DNA of 64,000 nt from Planctomycetota bacterium (GTDB lineage Bacteria > Planctomycetota > Phycisphaerae > Phycisphaerales > SM1A02): the NCBI GenBank assembly GCA_022568135.1, contig JADFFQ010000005.1:23222-87221 (forward strand). Reading direction: 5' to 3'. How positions within the stretch are numbered: position 1 is the first letter of the stretch; every line of letters starts with the position of its first letter. Below, piece after piece: positions 7,335 through 14,985 of this stretch. The notes below the pieces were generated by a model. The model was not told the DNA's origin, did no database searches, and saw nothing but the letters and a program-made list of their open reading frames with translations. Made by a program: the position numbers and the translations under genes.

Positions 7335-9605
7335 ATGCAAGCGAAGCAAACTCGATTGACGATCACTCAGATTCTGGCCTGGGCCGATGCGCACCATCGG
7401 CGCAGGGCAAAATGGCCGAGCATTAGATCCGGACCTGTGCTCGGCGGCAGCGGCACAACATGGAGTCAGATCAACTCCGGCTTGCAGCAGGGATATCGGG
7501 GGCTTGCGGGCGGCTCTTCATTGGCGCAGTTGCTTGCGAAGAAGCGCGGGAAGCGCAATCCGAAGGGTCTGCCGCGGCTAACCGTCAACCAGATTCTCAA
7601 ATGGGTGGATGAGCACCACAGGCGCACCGGCAAGTGGCCGCGACAACACACCGGTCCCCTGCACAAAGCTGCAGGCGAAGACTGGCTGAAGATTGACACG
7701 TACCTGCGAAGAGGCTTGCGGGGGCTTCGGGGTGGTTCGTCGCTGGCGAGACTGCTGGACAAGCACCGAGGGGTGCGGAACCAGATGCACCAGCCGCCGG
7801 TGACGATCCAACAGATCCTCACCTGGGCGGACGCGCACTATGCCCAAACGGGGGAGTGGCCGACCGCGCAATCCGGACGGGTGCACAGGGTGTCCGAAGA
7901 GACCTGGCAATGCATCGACCACGCCTTGCGCTTTGGTCGCCGTGGACTTCCACGCGGTTGGAGGCTGACCAGGCTTCTGGCCAGGCATCGCAATCGACCG
8001 TACCGGCCCAAGGGGCCGCCCATCACCGAGGCACAGATTCTCGCCTGGGCCAAGGCGCACCACAAACGCACGAGCGAATGGCCAAGACTCACCTCCGGCC
8101 GCATATCCGGTGGGCACGGTGAGACATGGACACGTGTTGACATGGCGCTAAGAAAAGGCTCGCGCGGCCTAGCCGGCGGTTCGTCTCTGTCAAGACTGCT
8201 CGCCAAGCACTACGGTCTGCCGAATAGGGCGAAACGGCGCAAGCGACCGGCAACACGTCGCGGCCAATCCTCCAAGCCAAGAGGACCGCGTTTGACAGAA
8301 ACACAGATCGTGGTGTGGGCGAAGGCGCACTACAAACGGACGGGTCGATGGCCGGCGAGCACATCCGGCCCCATACGCGAGGGGCGCAACGAGACGTGGA
8401 CCGCGATCAACAGCGCGCTCGACAGGGGCTCGCGCGGCCTCGCGGGTGGTACATCACTGGCCAGGTTGCTCGCTCAGCGCTGCGGGAAGCGCCACCGGCT
8501 GCACCAGCCGCCCTTGACGATGAAGCGGATTCTGGCCTGGGCCGACGCACACCATCGGCGCACGGGCGACTGGCCGTCACGACAATCCGGCCCGCTGCCG
8601 GAGGCGCCCGGCGAAAACTGGAGCAAGATCAACGTTGCCTTACTGGACGGTCGCCGCGGGCTTCGGGGCGGTTCGCCGTTGGAAAGGCATCTCGCGATCC
8701 ATCGCGGCCGGCCTTACCATCCATGGGGGCCGCCCTTGACCGAGGCACAGATTGTCAAGTGGGCCAGGGCGCACCGCCAACGCACCGGCCGATGGCCCCA
8801 CCGGTTCTCGGGCCCGGTACCGCAGGTGCTGGGCGAACACTGGCAGAAGATTGACATGGCCTTGGCGCTCGGTTGCCGCGGCCTTCCCGGCGGTTCATCC
8901 TTGATCAGGCTGTTTGCCAAGCGGTGTGGTGTGCGGCACCCGCACCACCCTCCACCTTTGACCATCAAAAAGATTCTCGCCTGGGCCGACGCCTACTACC
9001 AGCGCACGGGTGACTGGCCGTCAAGGACTTCCGGCCCGGTGCCCGAGGCGCCCGGCGAAACCTGGTCGATCATTGCCAAGGCGATGTCGGAGGCTCGCCG
9101 CGGGCTTCTCGGTGCATCGTCACTGGTCAGACTGTTCTCGAAGCATCGTAGGACGTTGTACCAACGCAAGGGAATGCCGTTGAAGCGCAGTCAGATTCTC
9201 AACTGGGCAGCGGCACACCACGAGCTGACCGGCAAGCTGCCGACGAAGAAATCCGGGCCTGTCCGCGGGGAGCCTGGCGAACTGTGGAGTGCCATCGACG
9301 CGGCCCTGCGGGCAGGATCACGCTCACTTCGCGGTCGGTCGTCCCTCGCGGAATTCCTCAACAAATACTACGCCAGGCCGTACCAAGGCATCGGACAACG
9401 CCTCACGGTCAGAGAGATTCTGAAGTGGGCTGATGATTTTCACCAGCGCGTGGGCCGCTGGCCCACCAAGACATCCGCCTACACCTCCCCGGCGCGGCAG
9501 GAAAGGTGGAGCACAATCGATCTCGCTTTGCGCCAAGGCCACCGCGGCCTCCCCGCCGGGTCGTCTTTGCACAAACTACTGACACAACATCGGTCTAACC
9601 GGTAG
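7335..9605 (+). CDS. tandem-repeat protein: ten ~74-residue helical, putatively DNA-binding units
   Basis: 756 residues, almost entirely repeats: units start at residues 8, 82, 156, 230 (90 aa), 320, 394, 468, 542, 616 and 690 (67 aa, truncated). The consensus is LTxxQILxWADAHHRRTG, then xWPxxxSGPV, then GETWxxIDxALRxG, then RGLxGGSSLxRLLAKHRG and a basic, proline-ended linker. Each unit looks like two or three short helices with a tryptophan core. The protein is very basic. No catalytic motif, signal peptide or membrane segment is visible. The charge and helix pattern suggest nucleic-acid binding, but that is inference; I do not recognise a named family. Unit 4 carries a 16-residue Lys/Arg-rich extra linker. 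ATG at 7335, no strong Shine-Dalgarno. Confidence 0.8.
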   Translation: MQAKQTRLTITQILAWADAHHRRRAKWPSIRSGPVLGGSGTTWSQINSGLQQGYRGLAGGSSLAQLLAKKRGKRNPKGLPRLTVNQILKWVDEHHRRTGKWPRQHTGPLHKAAGEDWLKIDTYLRRGLRGLRGGSSLARLLDKHRGVRNQMHQPPVTIQQILTWADAHYAQTGEWPTAQSGRVHRVSEETWQCIDHALRFGRRGLPRGWRLTRLLARHRNRPYRPKGPPITEAQILAWAKAHHKRTSEWPRLTSGRISGGHGETWTRVDMALRKGSRGLAGGSSLSRLLAKHYGLPNRAKRRKRPATRRGQSSKPRGPRLTETQIVVWAKAHYKRTGRWPASTSGPIREGRNETWTAINSALDRGSRGLAGGTSLARLLAQRCGKRHRLHQPPLTMKRILAWADAHHRRTGDWPSRQSGPLPEAPGENWSKINVALLDGRRGLRGGSPLERHLAIHRGRPYHPWGPPLTEAQIVKWARAHRQRTGRWPHRFSGPVPQVLGEHWQKIDMALALGCRGLPGGSSLIRLFAKRCGVRHPHHPPPLTIKKILAWADAYYQRTGDWPSRTSGPVPEAPGETWSIIAKAMSEARRGLLGASSLVRLFSKHRRTLYQRKGMPLKRSQILNWAAAHHELTGKLPTKKSGPVRGEPGELWSAIDAALRAGSRSLRGRSSLAEFLNKYYARPYQGIGQRLTVREILKWADDFHQRVGRWPTKTSAYTSPARQERWSTIDLALRQGHRGLPAGSSLHKLLTQHRSNR
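7356..9602 (+). repeat. ten tandem 222-bp coding repeats
   Basis: The DNA repeats in register with the protein units: nine units of 222 bp (unit 4 is 270 bp) and a last one of 201 bp. Linker types alternate: units 2, 5 and 7 end in H-x-P-P, while 3 and 6 end in a RPYxxxGPP type. Units following an H-x-P-P linker share LT(I/M)xxILAWADA, while several others share LTE(A/T)QI. This points to duplication of a two-unit block (5-6 and 7-8) as well as single units. Confidence 0.85.
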
Positions 9606-9715
9606 ATAAGGGACCCGACATCACAGGAGACTGAAAGGATCGCGGCGTTCCTCAAGCCCTTGGCTGTGGATTACAAGGTTTAGAGAAGATTCTCACGTCG
9701 CAAGGAGTGCGAATC
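9606..9715. other. non-coding gap with an inverted repeat reaching into the hicA relic
   Basis: The gap between the repeat protein and the hicA relic holds no gene. A perfect 12-bp inverted repeat (GATCGCGGCGTT at 9638-9649, AACGCCGCGATC at 9720-9731) spans it and ends inside hicA codons 2-6. A short frame after the upstream stop ends in ERIAAFLKPLAVDYKV and looks protein-like, but I cannot assign it. A good Shine-Dalgarno (AAGGAG, 9702-9707) lies 8 nt before the relic's GTG. Confidence 0.45.
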
Positions 9716-9905
9716 GTGAAACGCCGCGATCTTGAGACACATCTCCGCGAGCATGGATGCGAGCTGCATCACCAAGATGGTCGGCACGATGTTTGGATAA
9801 ACGCCTAGACACTGCGGCAAGTGTCGGTACCGCGGCATAACGAGTCGCAGTGGCGAACAGTTCGGGGCAATTTGTGAGAAGCTCGATGTGCCGTCGCCCG
9901 TCTAG
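9716..9905 (+). pseudogene. hicA: hicA-type toxin gene, broken by a nonsense codon and a frameshift
   Basis: From GTG 9716 the frame reads VKRRDLETHLREHGCELHH, then DGRHDVWINA, the N-terminal half of a HicA mRNA interferase including the catalytic-type His in GRH-x-x-W. A TAG at 9806-9808 interrupts it. Reading through gives TLRQVSVPRHNES, the expected continuation (x-VPRHNE). After a GGGG run at 9864-9867 the frame must drop one base to read VRAICEKLDVPSPV and the natural stop at 9903-9905. The gene is therefore dead by one nonsense mutation and one single-base insertion, but is otherwise full-length. It converges with the hicB-like gene; the two stops overlap by 2 nt. Confidence 0.75.
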
Positions 9906-10135
9906 GCGGCGCCCTCAGAGGCTTTGAGTTGCTCAAAGAGCTTGGCTCGTGATTCTTGCAGAGATTCCATCGCGTCACGAGCCATGGCAAAGGCCTGGGA
10001 AATCGTCTCAGCCTCGGTGACCAGCTGTGGGTCCAGCGGCGAAGTGACGACATACCCCCACTCTTCGGCCTCCTGCAAAAACAGCACAAGGTCGCCATCG
10101 CTCACTGTATAAAATCTTGGGCTCTGGCTCACCAT
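9902..10135 (-). CDS. HicB-like antitoxin
   Basis: 77 residues with the HicB/YfjN-like partial RNase H fold pattern: a YTV strand, then acidic GYVVTSPLDPQLVTEAETISQAFAMARDAME written over residues ~27-56, where the xxVTxAxTxxEAxxxARDA part is the usual HicB core. A charged C-terminal helix follows (LQESRAKLFEQLK) in place of the DNA-binding domain of longer HicB proteins. It lies tail-to-tail with the broken hicA, on the opposite strand. This is unusual, because hicA and hicB are normally co-directional. It may be an orphan antitoxin kept after toxin loss. ATG at 10135. Confidence 0.65.
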   Translation of the reverse strand: MVSQSPRFYTVSDGDLVLFLQEAEEWGYVVTSPLDPQLVTEAETISQAFAMARDAMESLQESRAKLFEQLKASEGAA

Positions 10136-10268
10136 CGTTTGATATCGGCGATCGGCCGGGGCTCCATCGAGCTATATCATAGCAGCCAACCTTACCGATG
10201 GCTGCGGGCTATGTCCCACTTCGCCGTCGCTCCTTCGACGAGACCCACGCTTCAAGTACGCACCTGCC

Positions 10269-11831
10269 ATGACGACACAAGCCACAACATCGTCAATGAA
10301 GATAGCTCGCGATTCCAATCAAGCCCTGGGGATCGGTGAGTTTGCGGGCGACTTTATGACCGGCACGATCGGCGAGCCGGATGCGAGCGTCCTCGACCGC
10401 ACGGTGATGTTCTTCACCGATAGTGTGATTTGTGGGATCTCGGCCATCGCGCTGGCCACGAATGCACCGACCGTCCTGCGCAATGAATCGCTGGAGTATG
10501 AACGGCCTGACGGTGTTCCGATCTTCGGCTCCGCGAATCGCGTCGCGCCGGAGAAGGCGATTGTCGCCAACTGTGCGGCAGTGCGGGAGTGGGACGCCAA
10601 CGGCACGAACTTCGGCTACAACCCCAAGCTTGGCCACACGGCGGGCGAGTTCGGCCACAACGACTTCTACTCTGTCGCCATCGCCGCGGCGCAGCTCGCC
10701 GGCAGGGACGGCGCCTATGCCCTGCGCGGCATGGTGCTGCTGGATGAGATCCGTGGTCGCCTTGGGGAAGTCTTCAGCTTGAAGTCCTACAGAATCGATC
10801 ATGTCGTGCATGGGGCAATCGCGTCGGCCGCGACCTACGGGGCCATGCTCGGCGCGACACCCCAGCAAATCGAATCGGCGATCGGCATGGTCGTCGCCCA
10901 CTACATCCCTTGGCGGGCGATCCGGTCCGGCAGCCAACTCTCGGATTCCAAAGGCGCTTCCGCAGCGATCAGCACCGAAGTCGCCGTGCTCTCGATGCAG
11001 CGGGCGATGCGAGGATTCGTCGGGCCGGCTGACATCTTCCGCAACCCCGAAGCGATCTGGCGTCAGTTTGAGCCGACTGATGGCGACAGCCCCTTTGACC
11101 TGGTGCTGACCCATAGCGGAGGCGATTTCGCCGTCATGGGCATGCACTTCAAGCTTGGCCTGTACGAACATCAATCGGCCGGGGCCCTGCAAGGTCTGCT
11201 CAGCCTGCTCGTCGAGCACCCGCAGCTCCTGGAAGAACCGCAGAAGATCGCGTCGATCAAGATCATCGCCTACGAACCGGCCTTTGGCATCATCGGCGAT
11301 CCGGCCAAGCGCGACCCGCAGACCCGGCAGTCGGCCGACCACTCCATGGTCTACATCGTCGCCACGACGCTGCGCAAAGCGATTGAGCTCGCGAAGCGGG
11401 CAAGCCGAGGTGGAATCAATTACACCTCTGACGAGTATTGGAAAGTGCTGATGCTCAGCCCGTTCGACTACTCCGAGCAGGCGATCTTCGATCATTCCAC
11501 GCGCCTGCTTATGGAGAAGATCACCTTCGCCCACGGCGGGCCGCAGTACGATGCGAAGTACCCCGACGGCATCCCCACCTCGCTCATCATCACCACGACG
11601 GATGGGCAAATCTACGACAGCGGGTTGGTGATGTACCCCGCCGGACACGCCCGCAACACCACGGCGAATTTGGCGGAGCTCTTAGGCGCCAAGTGGCAGA
11701 TGCTCGGCTCGCTGGCGGTCAACGACCCCGACGCAATCATCGACCGCTTCAATACCCTGCCGAACCTGTCCGCCGCGCAGCTGCGATCACTCCACGACTT
11801 CAAGATCCTCGATCGCAAGCGCCTGGAGTAG
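10269..11831 (+). CDS. prpD: MmgE/PrpD family protein (probable 2-methylcitrate dehydratase)
   Basis: 520 residues, the length of PrpD proper. Family blocks visible are DSVICGISAI near the N-terminus, ANCAAVREWDANGTN followed by HTAGEFGHNDFYSVAIAAAQ, a VVAHYIPWRAIRSG segment, and a DHSMVYIVATTLR stretch in the C-terminal domain. PrpD dehydrates 2-methylcitrate in the methylcitrate cycle for propionate. The length and the EWDANGTN/GHNDFY context favour PrpD over shorter MmgE or cis-aconitate decarboxylase members, but no prpB or prpC is in the window. The B12-MeaB gene 1.3 kb downstream also points to propionyl-CoA chemistry. ATG at 10269. Confidence 0.85.
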   Translation: MTTQATTSSMKIARDSNQALGIGEFAGDFMTGTIGEPDASVLDRTVMFFTDSVICGISAIALATNAPTVLRNESLEYERPDGVPIFGSANRVAPEKAIVANCAAVREWDANGTNFGYNPKLGHTAGEFGHNDFYSVAIAAAQLAGRDGAYALRGMVLLDEIRGRLGEVFSLKSYRIDHVVHGAIASAATYGAMLGATPQQIESAIGMVVAHYIPWRAIRSGSQLSDSKGASAAISTEVAVLSMQRAMRGFVGPADIFRNPEAIWRQFEPTDGDSPFDLVLTHSGGDFAVMGMHFKLGLYEHQSAGALQGLLSLLVEHPQLLEEPQKIASIKIIAYEPAFGIIGDPAKRDPQTRQSADHSMVYIVATTLRKAIELAKRASRGGINYTSDEYWKVLMLSPFDYSEQAIFDHSTRLLMEKITFAHGGPQYDAKYPDGIPTSLIITTTDGQIYDSGLVMYPAGHARNTTANLAELLGAKWQMLGSLAVNDPDAIIDRFNTLPNLSAAQLRSLHDFKILDRKRLE

Positions 11832-12116
11832 GGTCCGCTGCGCGGGCCCGCACGTGCCGTGTCCGGATAGAAGCTCGGTCGGCGAATCGGACCCTACAAG
11901 CTGACGAGCGCGCCGAAGCGACCTACCCTTTAGCGAGCATGGTCACGGCAGTTGCTGATCGATTTGTCGTCCAAGACGCGAGACCGGCATATCTGGCCCG
12001 CGCCGCCGGCCTGTGGCGGTTCGATGAGCGTAAACCACTGACCACCGATTGAGCCAACGCCGGGTGCCCCGCGGCAATCCCGCTATTTCACCCACCACGG
12101 CTATGGAGGCAACTTC
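11832..12116. other. intergenic, no gene recognised
   Basis: 285 nt between prpD and the membrane protein at 12117. The only forward frame of note ends at 12052, has no family resemblance and no Shine-Dalgarno. A good ribosome-binding site (GGAGG, 12105-12109) at the far end belongs to the next gene. Confidence 0.5.
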
Positions 12117-12629
12117 GTGAAGGGCAAGCTCGCCGGATACATCGGAACGACCATCGGCTTCCTTGGCTGGGTCATCGGCCTGGCGGTGGTGTGCGTGTTG
12201 AGCGGTCAGACCTCGATTCTGGCCAGAGTCGTTCCCATCGGTGTGCTGATCAGCCTCGGGTTGGCGTTGACCGTGATCGTGATGATGGAGTGCGTGCTGC
12301 GGGTCTTCGGCCGGGGCGGCGGTTTCTTTCAACTGACGCTGTGGGGTGTCCTCTGCGTTGATGTAGGCATTCTCTGGCTGCTGATCAACCACTGGCTGGC
12401 GCCGATGATCGCCGCCGAGCCACGCCTGGTCGAGACTATGCAACACCTCGGCGGTGTTTACAAGACCACCGACGCTTTCCCCCTAGCACTCCTCGCCGCC
12501 GGGGTGGTGTTGCTGGCGATCGCCGCCGGACGAATGCTGCGCAGCCCGCGATCAGGCGCTGAGTCGCCGCCTGCTGGCCGGGGCCCGGTGGAGCGCCATG
12601 GCTCGAATGCACAAGGAGTCACCAAATGA
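12117..12629 (+). CDS. small integral membrane protein, four predicted TM helices
   Basis: 170 residues from GTG 12117, preceded by GGAGG at a 7-nt spacing, which fixes the start. Hydrophobic segments at ~6-27, 36-62, 68-92 and 115-138 give four membrane spans, followed by a polar C-terminal tail. A short basic start suggests a cytoplasmic N-terminus. No family is recognised. It overlaps the next membrane-protein gene by 4 nt (ATGA), so the pair is translationally coupled and probably works together. Confidence 0.75.
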   Translation: MKGKLAGYIGTTIGFLGWVIGLAVVCVLSGQTSILARVVPIGVLISLGLALTVIVMMECVLRVFGRGGGFFQLTLWGVLCVDVGILWLLINHWLAPMIAAEPRLVETMQHLGGVYKTTDAFPLALLAAGVVLLAIAAGRMLRSPRSGAESPPAGRGPVERHGSNAQGVTK

Positions 12630-13021
12630 CCGCCAACTGGATCAAACCCTTGTTCATCGTGGCTGCTTTGTACGATGTCATTCTCGGCCTTGGTGCTCTC
12701 CTTTTCTTCAAGCCGGCGTACAACTGGCTCGACATCACGCTGCCCAACCACGATGGATATGTGCAATGGGGGGCAGCGGTCGTGGTGGTCTTCGGCATCG
12801 GCTTCTGGCTTGTCGCCCAGGCCCCGGCTCGCAATCGCGACATCATCAAGATGGGCGTCCTGTTCAAACTGGCCTACGCGACGACGGTGCTCGGCCACTT
12901 CTTCTTCGGGTCGATCCCGATGGTGTGGGTGCCGTTCGCCTGGCTCGACCTGGTCTTCCTCGTGTTGTTCATCGCCGCCCTGCGCAGCTTGCCCGCGTCA
13001 CCATCAGCCCAACCCGCTTGA
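12626..13021 (+). CDS. small integral membrane protein, four predicted TM helices
   Basis: 131 residues starting at the ATG that overlaps the previous stop. Four hydrophobic segments: residues 8-28 (FIVAALYDVILGLGALLFF), ~46-64, ~77-92 and ~97-118, with little else outside the membrane. The pattern resembles DoxX-like or unnamed four-helix planctomycete proteins, but no diagnostic residue is visible, so no function is assigned. The gene converges with the B12-MeaB gene across a 67-nt gap. Confidence 0.75.
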   Translation: MTANWIKPLFIVAALYDVILGLGALLFFKPAYNWLDITLPNHDGYVQWGAAVVVVFGIGFWLVAQAPARNRDIIKMGVLFKLAYATTVLGHFFFGSIPMVWVPFAWLDLVFLVLFIAALRSLPASPSAQPA

Positions 13022-13088
13022 CACCACCGCACAGAACTCGATCTGCCAGGTCCACAACAGCAGATCAATTGCGTCCAATCCACGCGGC

Positions 13089-14207
13089 TCAGCCGAACAG
13101 CCCGTCGAGGAGTTCGGCGGTGCCTTTGCCAAGCGTCGCTACGGTCTCGTAGATCGGGCGTGTGCCGGCGATATCTTTGAGCTGGCGGACGAGCTTGCGC
13201 CCCTGGGGGAAGTCGGCTTTGTTGACGATGAACAGGTCGGCGATCTCCAGGATGCCCGCTTTGTCCATCTGGATCGCATCACCCATGCCGGGCACCATCA
13301 CTACGGCGGTGCGATCGACGTGCTCGCGAATGGCCACATCGTTCTGCCCGGCCCCGACCGTCTCGATGATGAGCTTGTCGAACCCTGCCCCACCGATCAG
13401 TTCAATGATCCCTGGCAGCGTGGAGTAGTCTTCGTTGGTGATGGCGAGGCTGCGGTAGAACACGTTCTCGTCCACGGCGTTGAAATCGACGCGCAGCCGA
13501 TCACCGAGCAGCGCGCCGTGGGTGATGGGGCTCATGGGATCGAAAGCGACCACGGCCATCTTCTCGCCGCGTCGTACGGACTCCGCAGCCATCGCTGCCA
13601 CGAGCGTGGACTTGCCCGCCCCGGGCGAGCCGGTCAGCCCCACGACATCACCCGGGCGCTCCAGGGGCGCATCCGCCGGCTCACAACCGCCATGCACCCG
13701 GCTGATCCGTCGTGATAACTGAGCAACGGCATGATCGGATTCCAGCGGGCCGTAGGCACGAGTGACCTCGCGGACACCGTCGATGATCTCGTGCATGCTC
13801 GTGCCGGTGTGGAAGATCCGGTGTACACCGGCGTCGAGCATCGGCTGGACATCTTCGGCTGGGATGATCCCGCCGACGTTGATGACCATGTCAGGCCGGC
13901 CGACCTTGCCGCACTCATCAATCAGCCTCGGCACTAGCACGAGGTGTGAGTTACTCATCATGGAGCAGGCGATCAGATCGGCATCTTCGTCGCGAGCGGC
14001 GATGGCGAGGCTGCGCGGCGTCTGCCAGAGCCCCGAGTAGATCACGTGGATGCCGCTATCGCGCATGGCCCGGGCGATGAGCTTCACGCCGCGATCGTGG
14101 CCGTCGAGCCCGATCTTCCCCAAGAGCACCCGCGGCCGGTGCGCCAGGTCGCCGACGCGATCGAGCTTCTCAATGGGCGTGGTGGGTTCAGTAGTCGGCG
14201 TGGGCAT
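13089..14207 (-). CDS. fused B12-binding domain and MeaB-type GTPase
   Basis: 372 residues from ATG 14207. Residues ~23-155 are a mutase-type cobalamin-binding Rossmann domain with the base-off ligand motif DGHDRG (D35, H37, G40) and the INVGGIIP loop. Residues ~186-372 are a MeaB/ArgK G3E GTPase: Walker A GSPGAGKST (193-201), ETVGAGQND switch (282-290) and NKAD base-recognition motif (329-332). The order matches the N-terminal half of IcmF (B12 domain, then G-protein), but there is no TIM-barrel substrate domain, and the usual C-terminal dimerisation arm of MeaB is absent. Likely role: the cobalamin-carrying, chaperone half of a split acyl-CoA mutase whose large subunit is encoded elsewhere. 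Confidence 0.9.
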   Translation of the reverse strand: MPTPTTEPTTPIEKLDRVGDLAHRPRVLLGKIGLDGHDRGVKLIARAMRDSGIHVIYSGLWQTPRSLAIAARDEDADLIACSMMSNSHLVLVPRLIDECGKVGRPDMVINVGGIIPAEDVQPMLDAGVHRIFHTGTSMHEIIDGVREVTRAYGPLESDHAVAQLSRRISRVHGGCEPADAPLERPGDVVGLTGSPGAGKSTLVAAMAAESVRRGEKMAVVAFDPMSPITHGALLGDRLRVDFNAVDENVFYRSLAITNEDYSTLPGIIELIGGAGFDKLIIETVGAGQNDVAIREHVDRTAVVMVPGMGDAIQMDKAGILEIADLFIVNKADFPQGRKLVRQLKDIAGTRPIYETVATLGKGTAELLDGLFG

Positions 14208-14315
14208 GGCGAACGAGCCTGACCTCGTGCGAGCTTGGGATGATAGCGGTCTCTGCGCGCACGACGAAAACATTCGCCGTTGGGCGCGACCCATTGGGAA
14301 ACCGTTTCGAGCGGG

Positions 14316-14807
14316 TCAGATTGCTCTGGGGGCGAACCGTCGGGTGAGCTGCCGGCCGGCCTCGGCCGCCCGGGCGGGGAGGTCCGGATTCGGCCCGTAG
14401 ACCAGCAGGCCGATGGCCTCAACCAGCGCTTCGTAGATCGCCTCGAACATGCTCTGTAGCGTATCGGGCGCCTCCGCCGGGTCGGGCAGGCTCCAATGCG
14501 CCCGGCGCGGCTCGCCGGGAAACTCCGGACATGACGCCTGGCCAGCGACATCGCAGAGCGTGATCACCAGATCGAACGATTGATCCTTGAACTCATCCCA
14601 GCTCTTTGACCGCAGCCCATCGATGCTGACGCCATACTTTTCGAGCGTCTTGAGCGTCAAGGGGTGGGGCCGGTCCTTCGGCTGCGAGCCGGCTGAGCTG
14701 GCCTGGAGCTTCTGGGCGAACTGGTGGTTGGAGATCGCCTCGGCCATCAGGCTGCGGGCGATGTTGCCCGTGCAGAGAAACAGGATGTTCAGCTTATCGG
14801 TCGTCAT
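14316..14807 (-). CDS. arsC: thioredoxin-coupled arsenate reductase (low-molecular-weight phosphatase fold)
   Basis: 163 residues. The phosphatase P-loop is C12-TGNIA-R18 (CX5R) followed by SLMAEA. The two resolving cysteines typical of the thioredoxin-coupled class lie at C85 and C93 (TLCDVAGQASCPEFPG). The C-terminal SLPDPAEAP loop supplies the general-acid aspartate. It reduces arsenate to arsenite for export. No arsR, arsB or acr3 is adjacent, so the exporter must be elsewhere. The start is supported by GGAGG 8 nt upstream. A 15-bp palindrome lies 42 nt upstream of the start. Confidence 0.9.
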   Translation of the reverse strand: MTTDKLNILFLCTGNIARSLMAEAISNHQFAQKLQASSAGSQPKDRPHPLTLKTLEKYGVSIDGLRSKSWDEFKDQSFDLVITLCDVAGQASCPEFPGEPRRAHWSLPDPAEAPDTLQSMFEAIYEALVEAIGLLVYGPNPDLPARAAEAGRQLTRRFAPRAI

Positions 14808-14848
14808 GGGGCACCTCCGCTGATCAACGAAGAGTAAGTCGATGGCAA

Positions 14849-14863
14849 ACGGTCAGTGACCGT
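14849..14863. promoter_or_regulatory. 15-bp palindrome in the arsC/argS divergent region
   Basis: ACGGTCA-G-TGACCGT is a perfect 7-bp inverted repeat around a single base, 42 nt upstream of the arsC start and 123 nt upstream of argS. Its position fits a repressor operator for arsC. It does not resemble the ArsR sites I know, and no regulator gene is adjacent, so this is inference. Confidence 0.4.
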
Positions 14864-14971
14864 GCCACATTGTTACACCATCGTCAACATCTGCCAACCG
14901 TAGCCGACGCTGGGCACATTTCGAATCGGGCCGGCAACCAAATGAATGCCCGGTCGAGGCAGCGGTAACGA

Positions 14972-14977
14972 TATACT
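14972..14977 (+). promoter_or_regulatory. possible -10 element of argS (leaderless start)
   Basis: TATACT ends 8 nt before the argS GTG at 14986. A start site seven bases downstream would place the 5' end within a few bases of the GTG, and no Shine-Dalgarno is present. No good -35 box is seen at the expected distance. Confidence 0.3.
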
Positions 14978-14985
14978 CACCGTTC

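Noticed and set aside
10293..11648. 451-codon antisense frame inside prpD
   Set aside because: Shadow of prpD produced by high GC; Arg/Asp-rich with no domain.
11438..12052. 204-codon forward frame overlapping the end of prpD
   Set aside because: Mostly inside the prpD gene in another frame, Arg/His-rich shadow translation with no family match.
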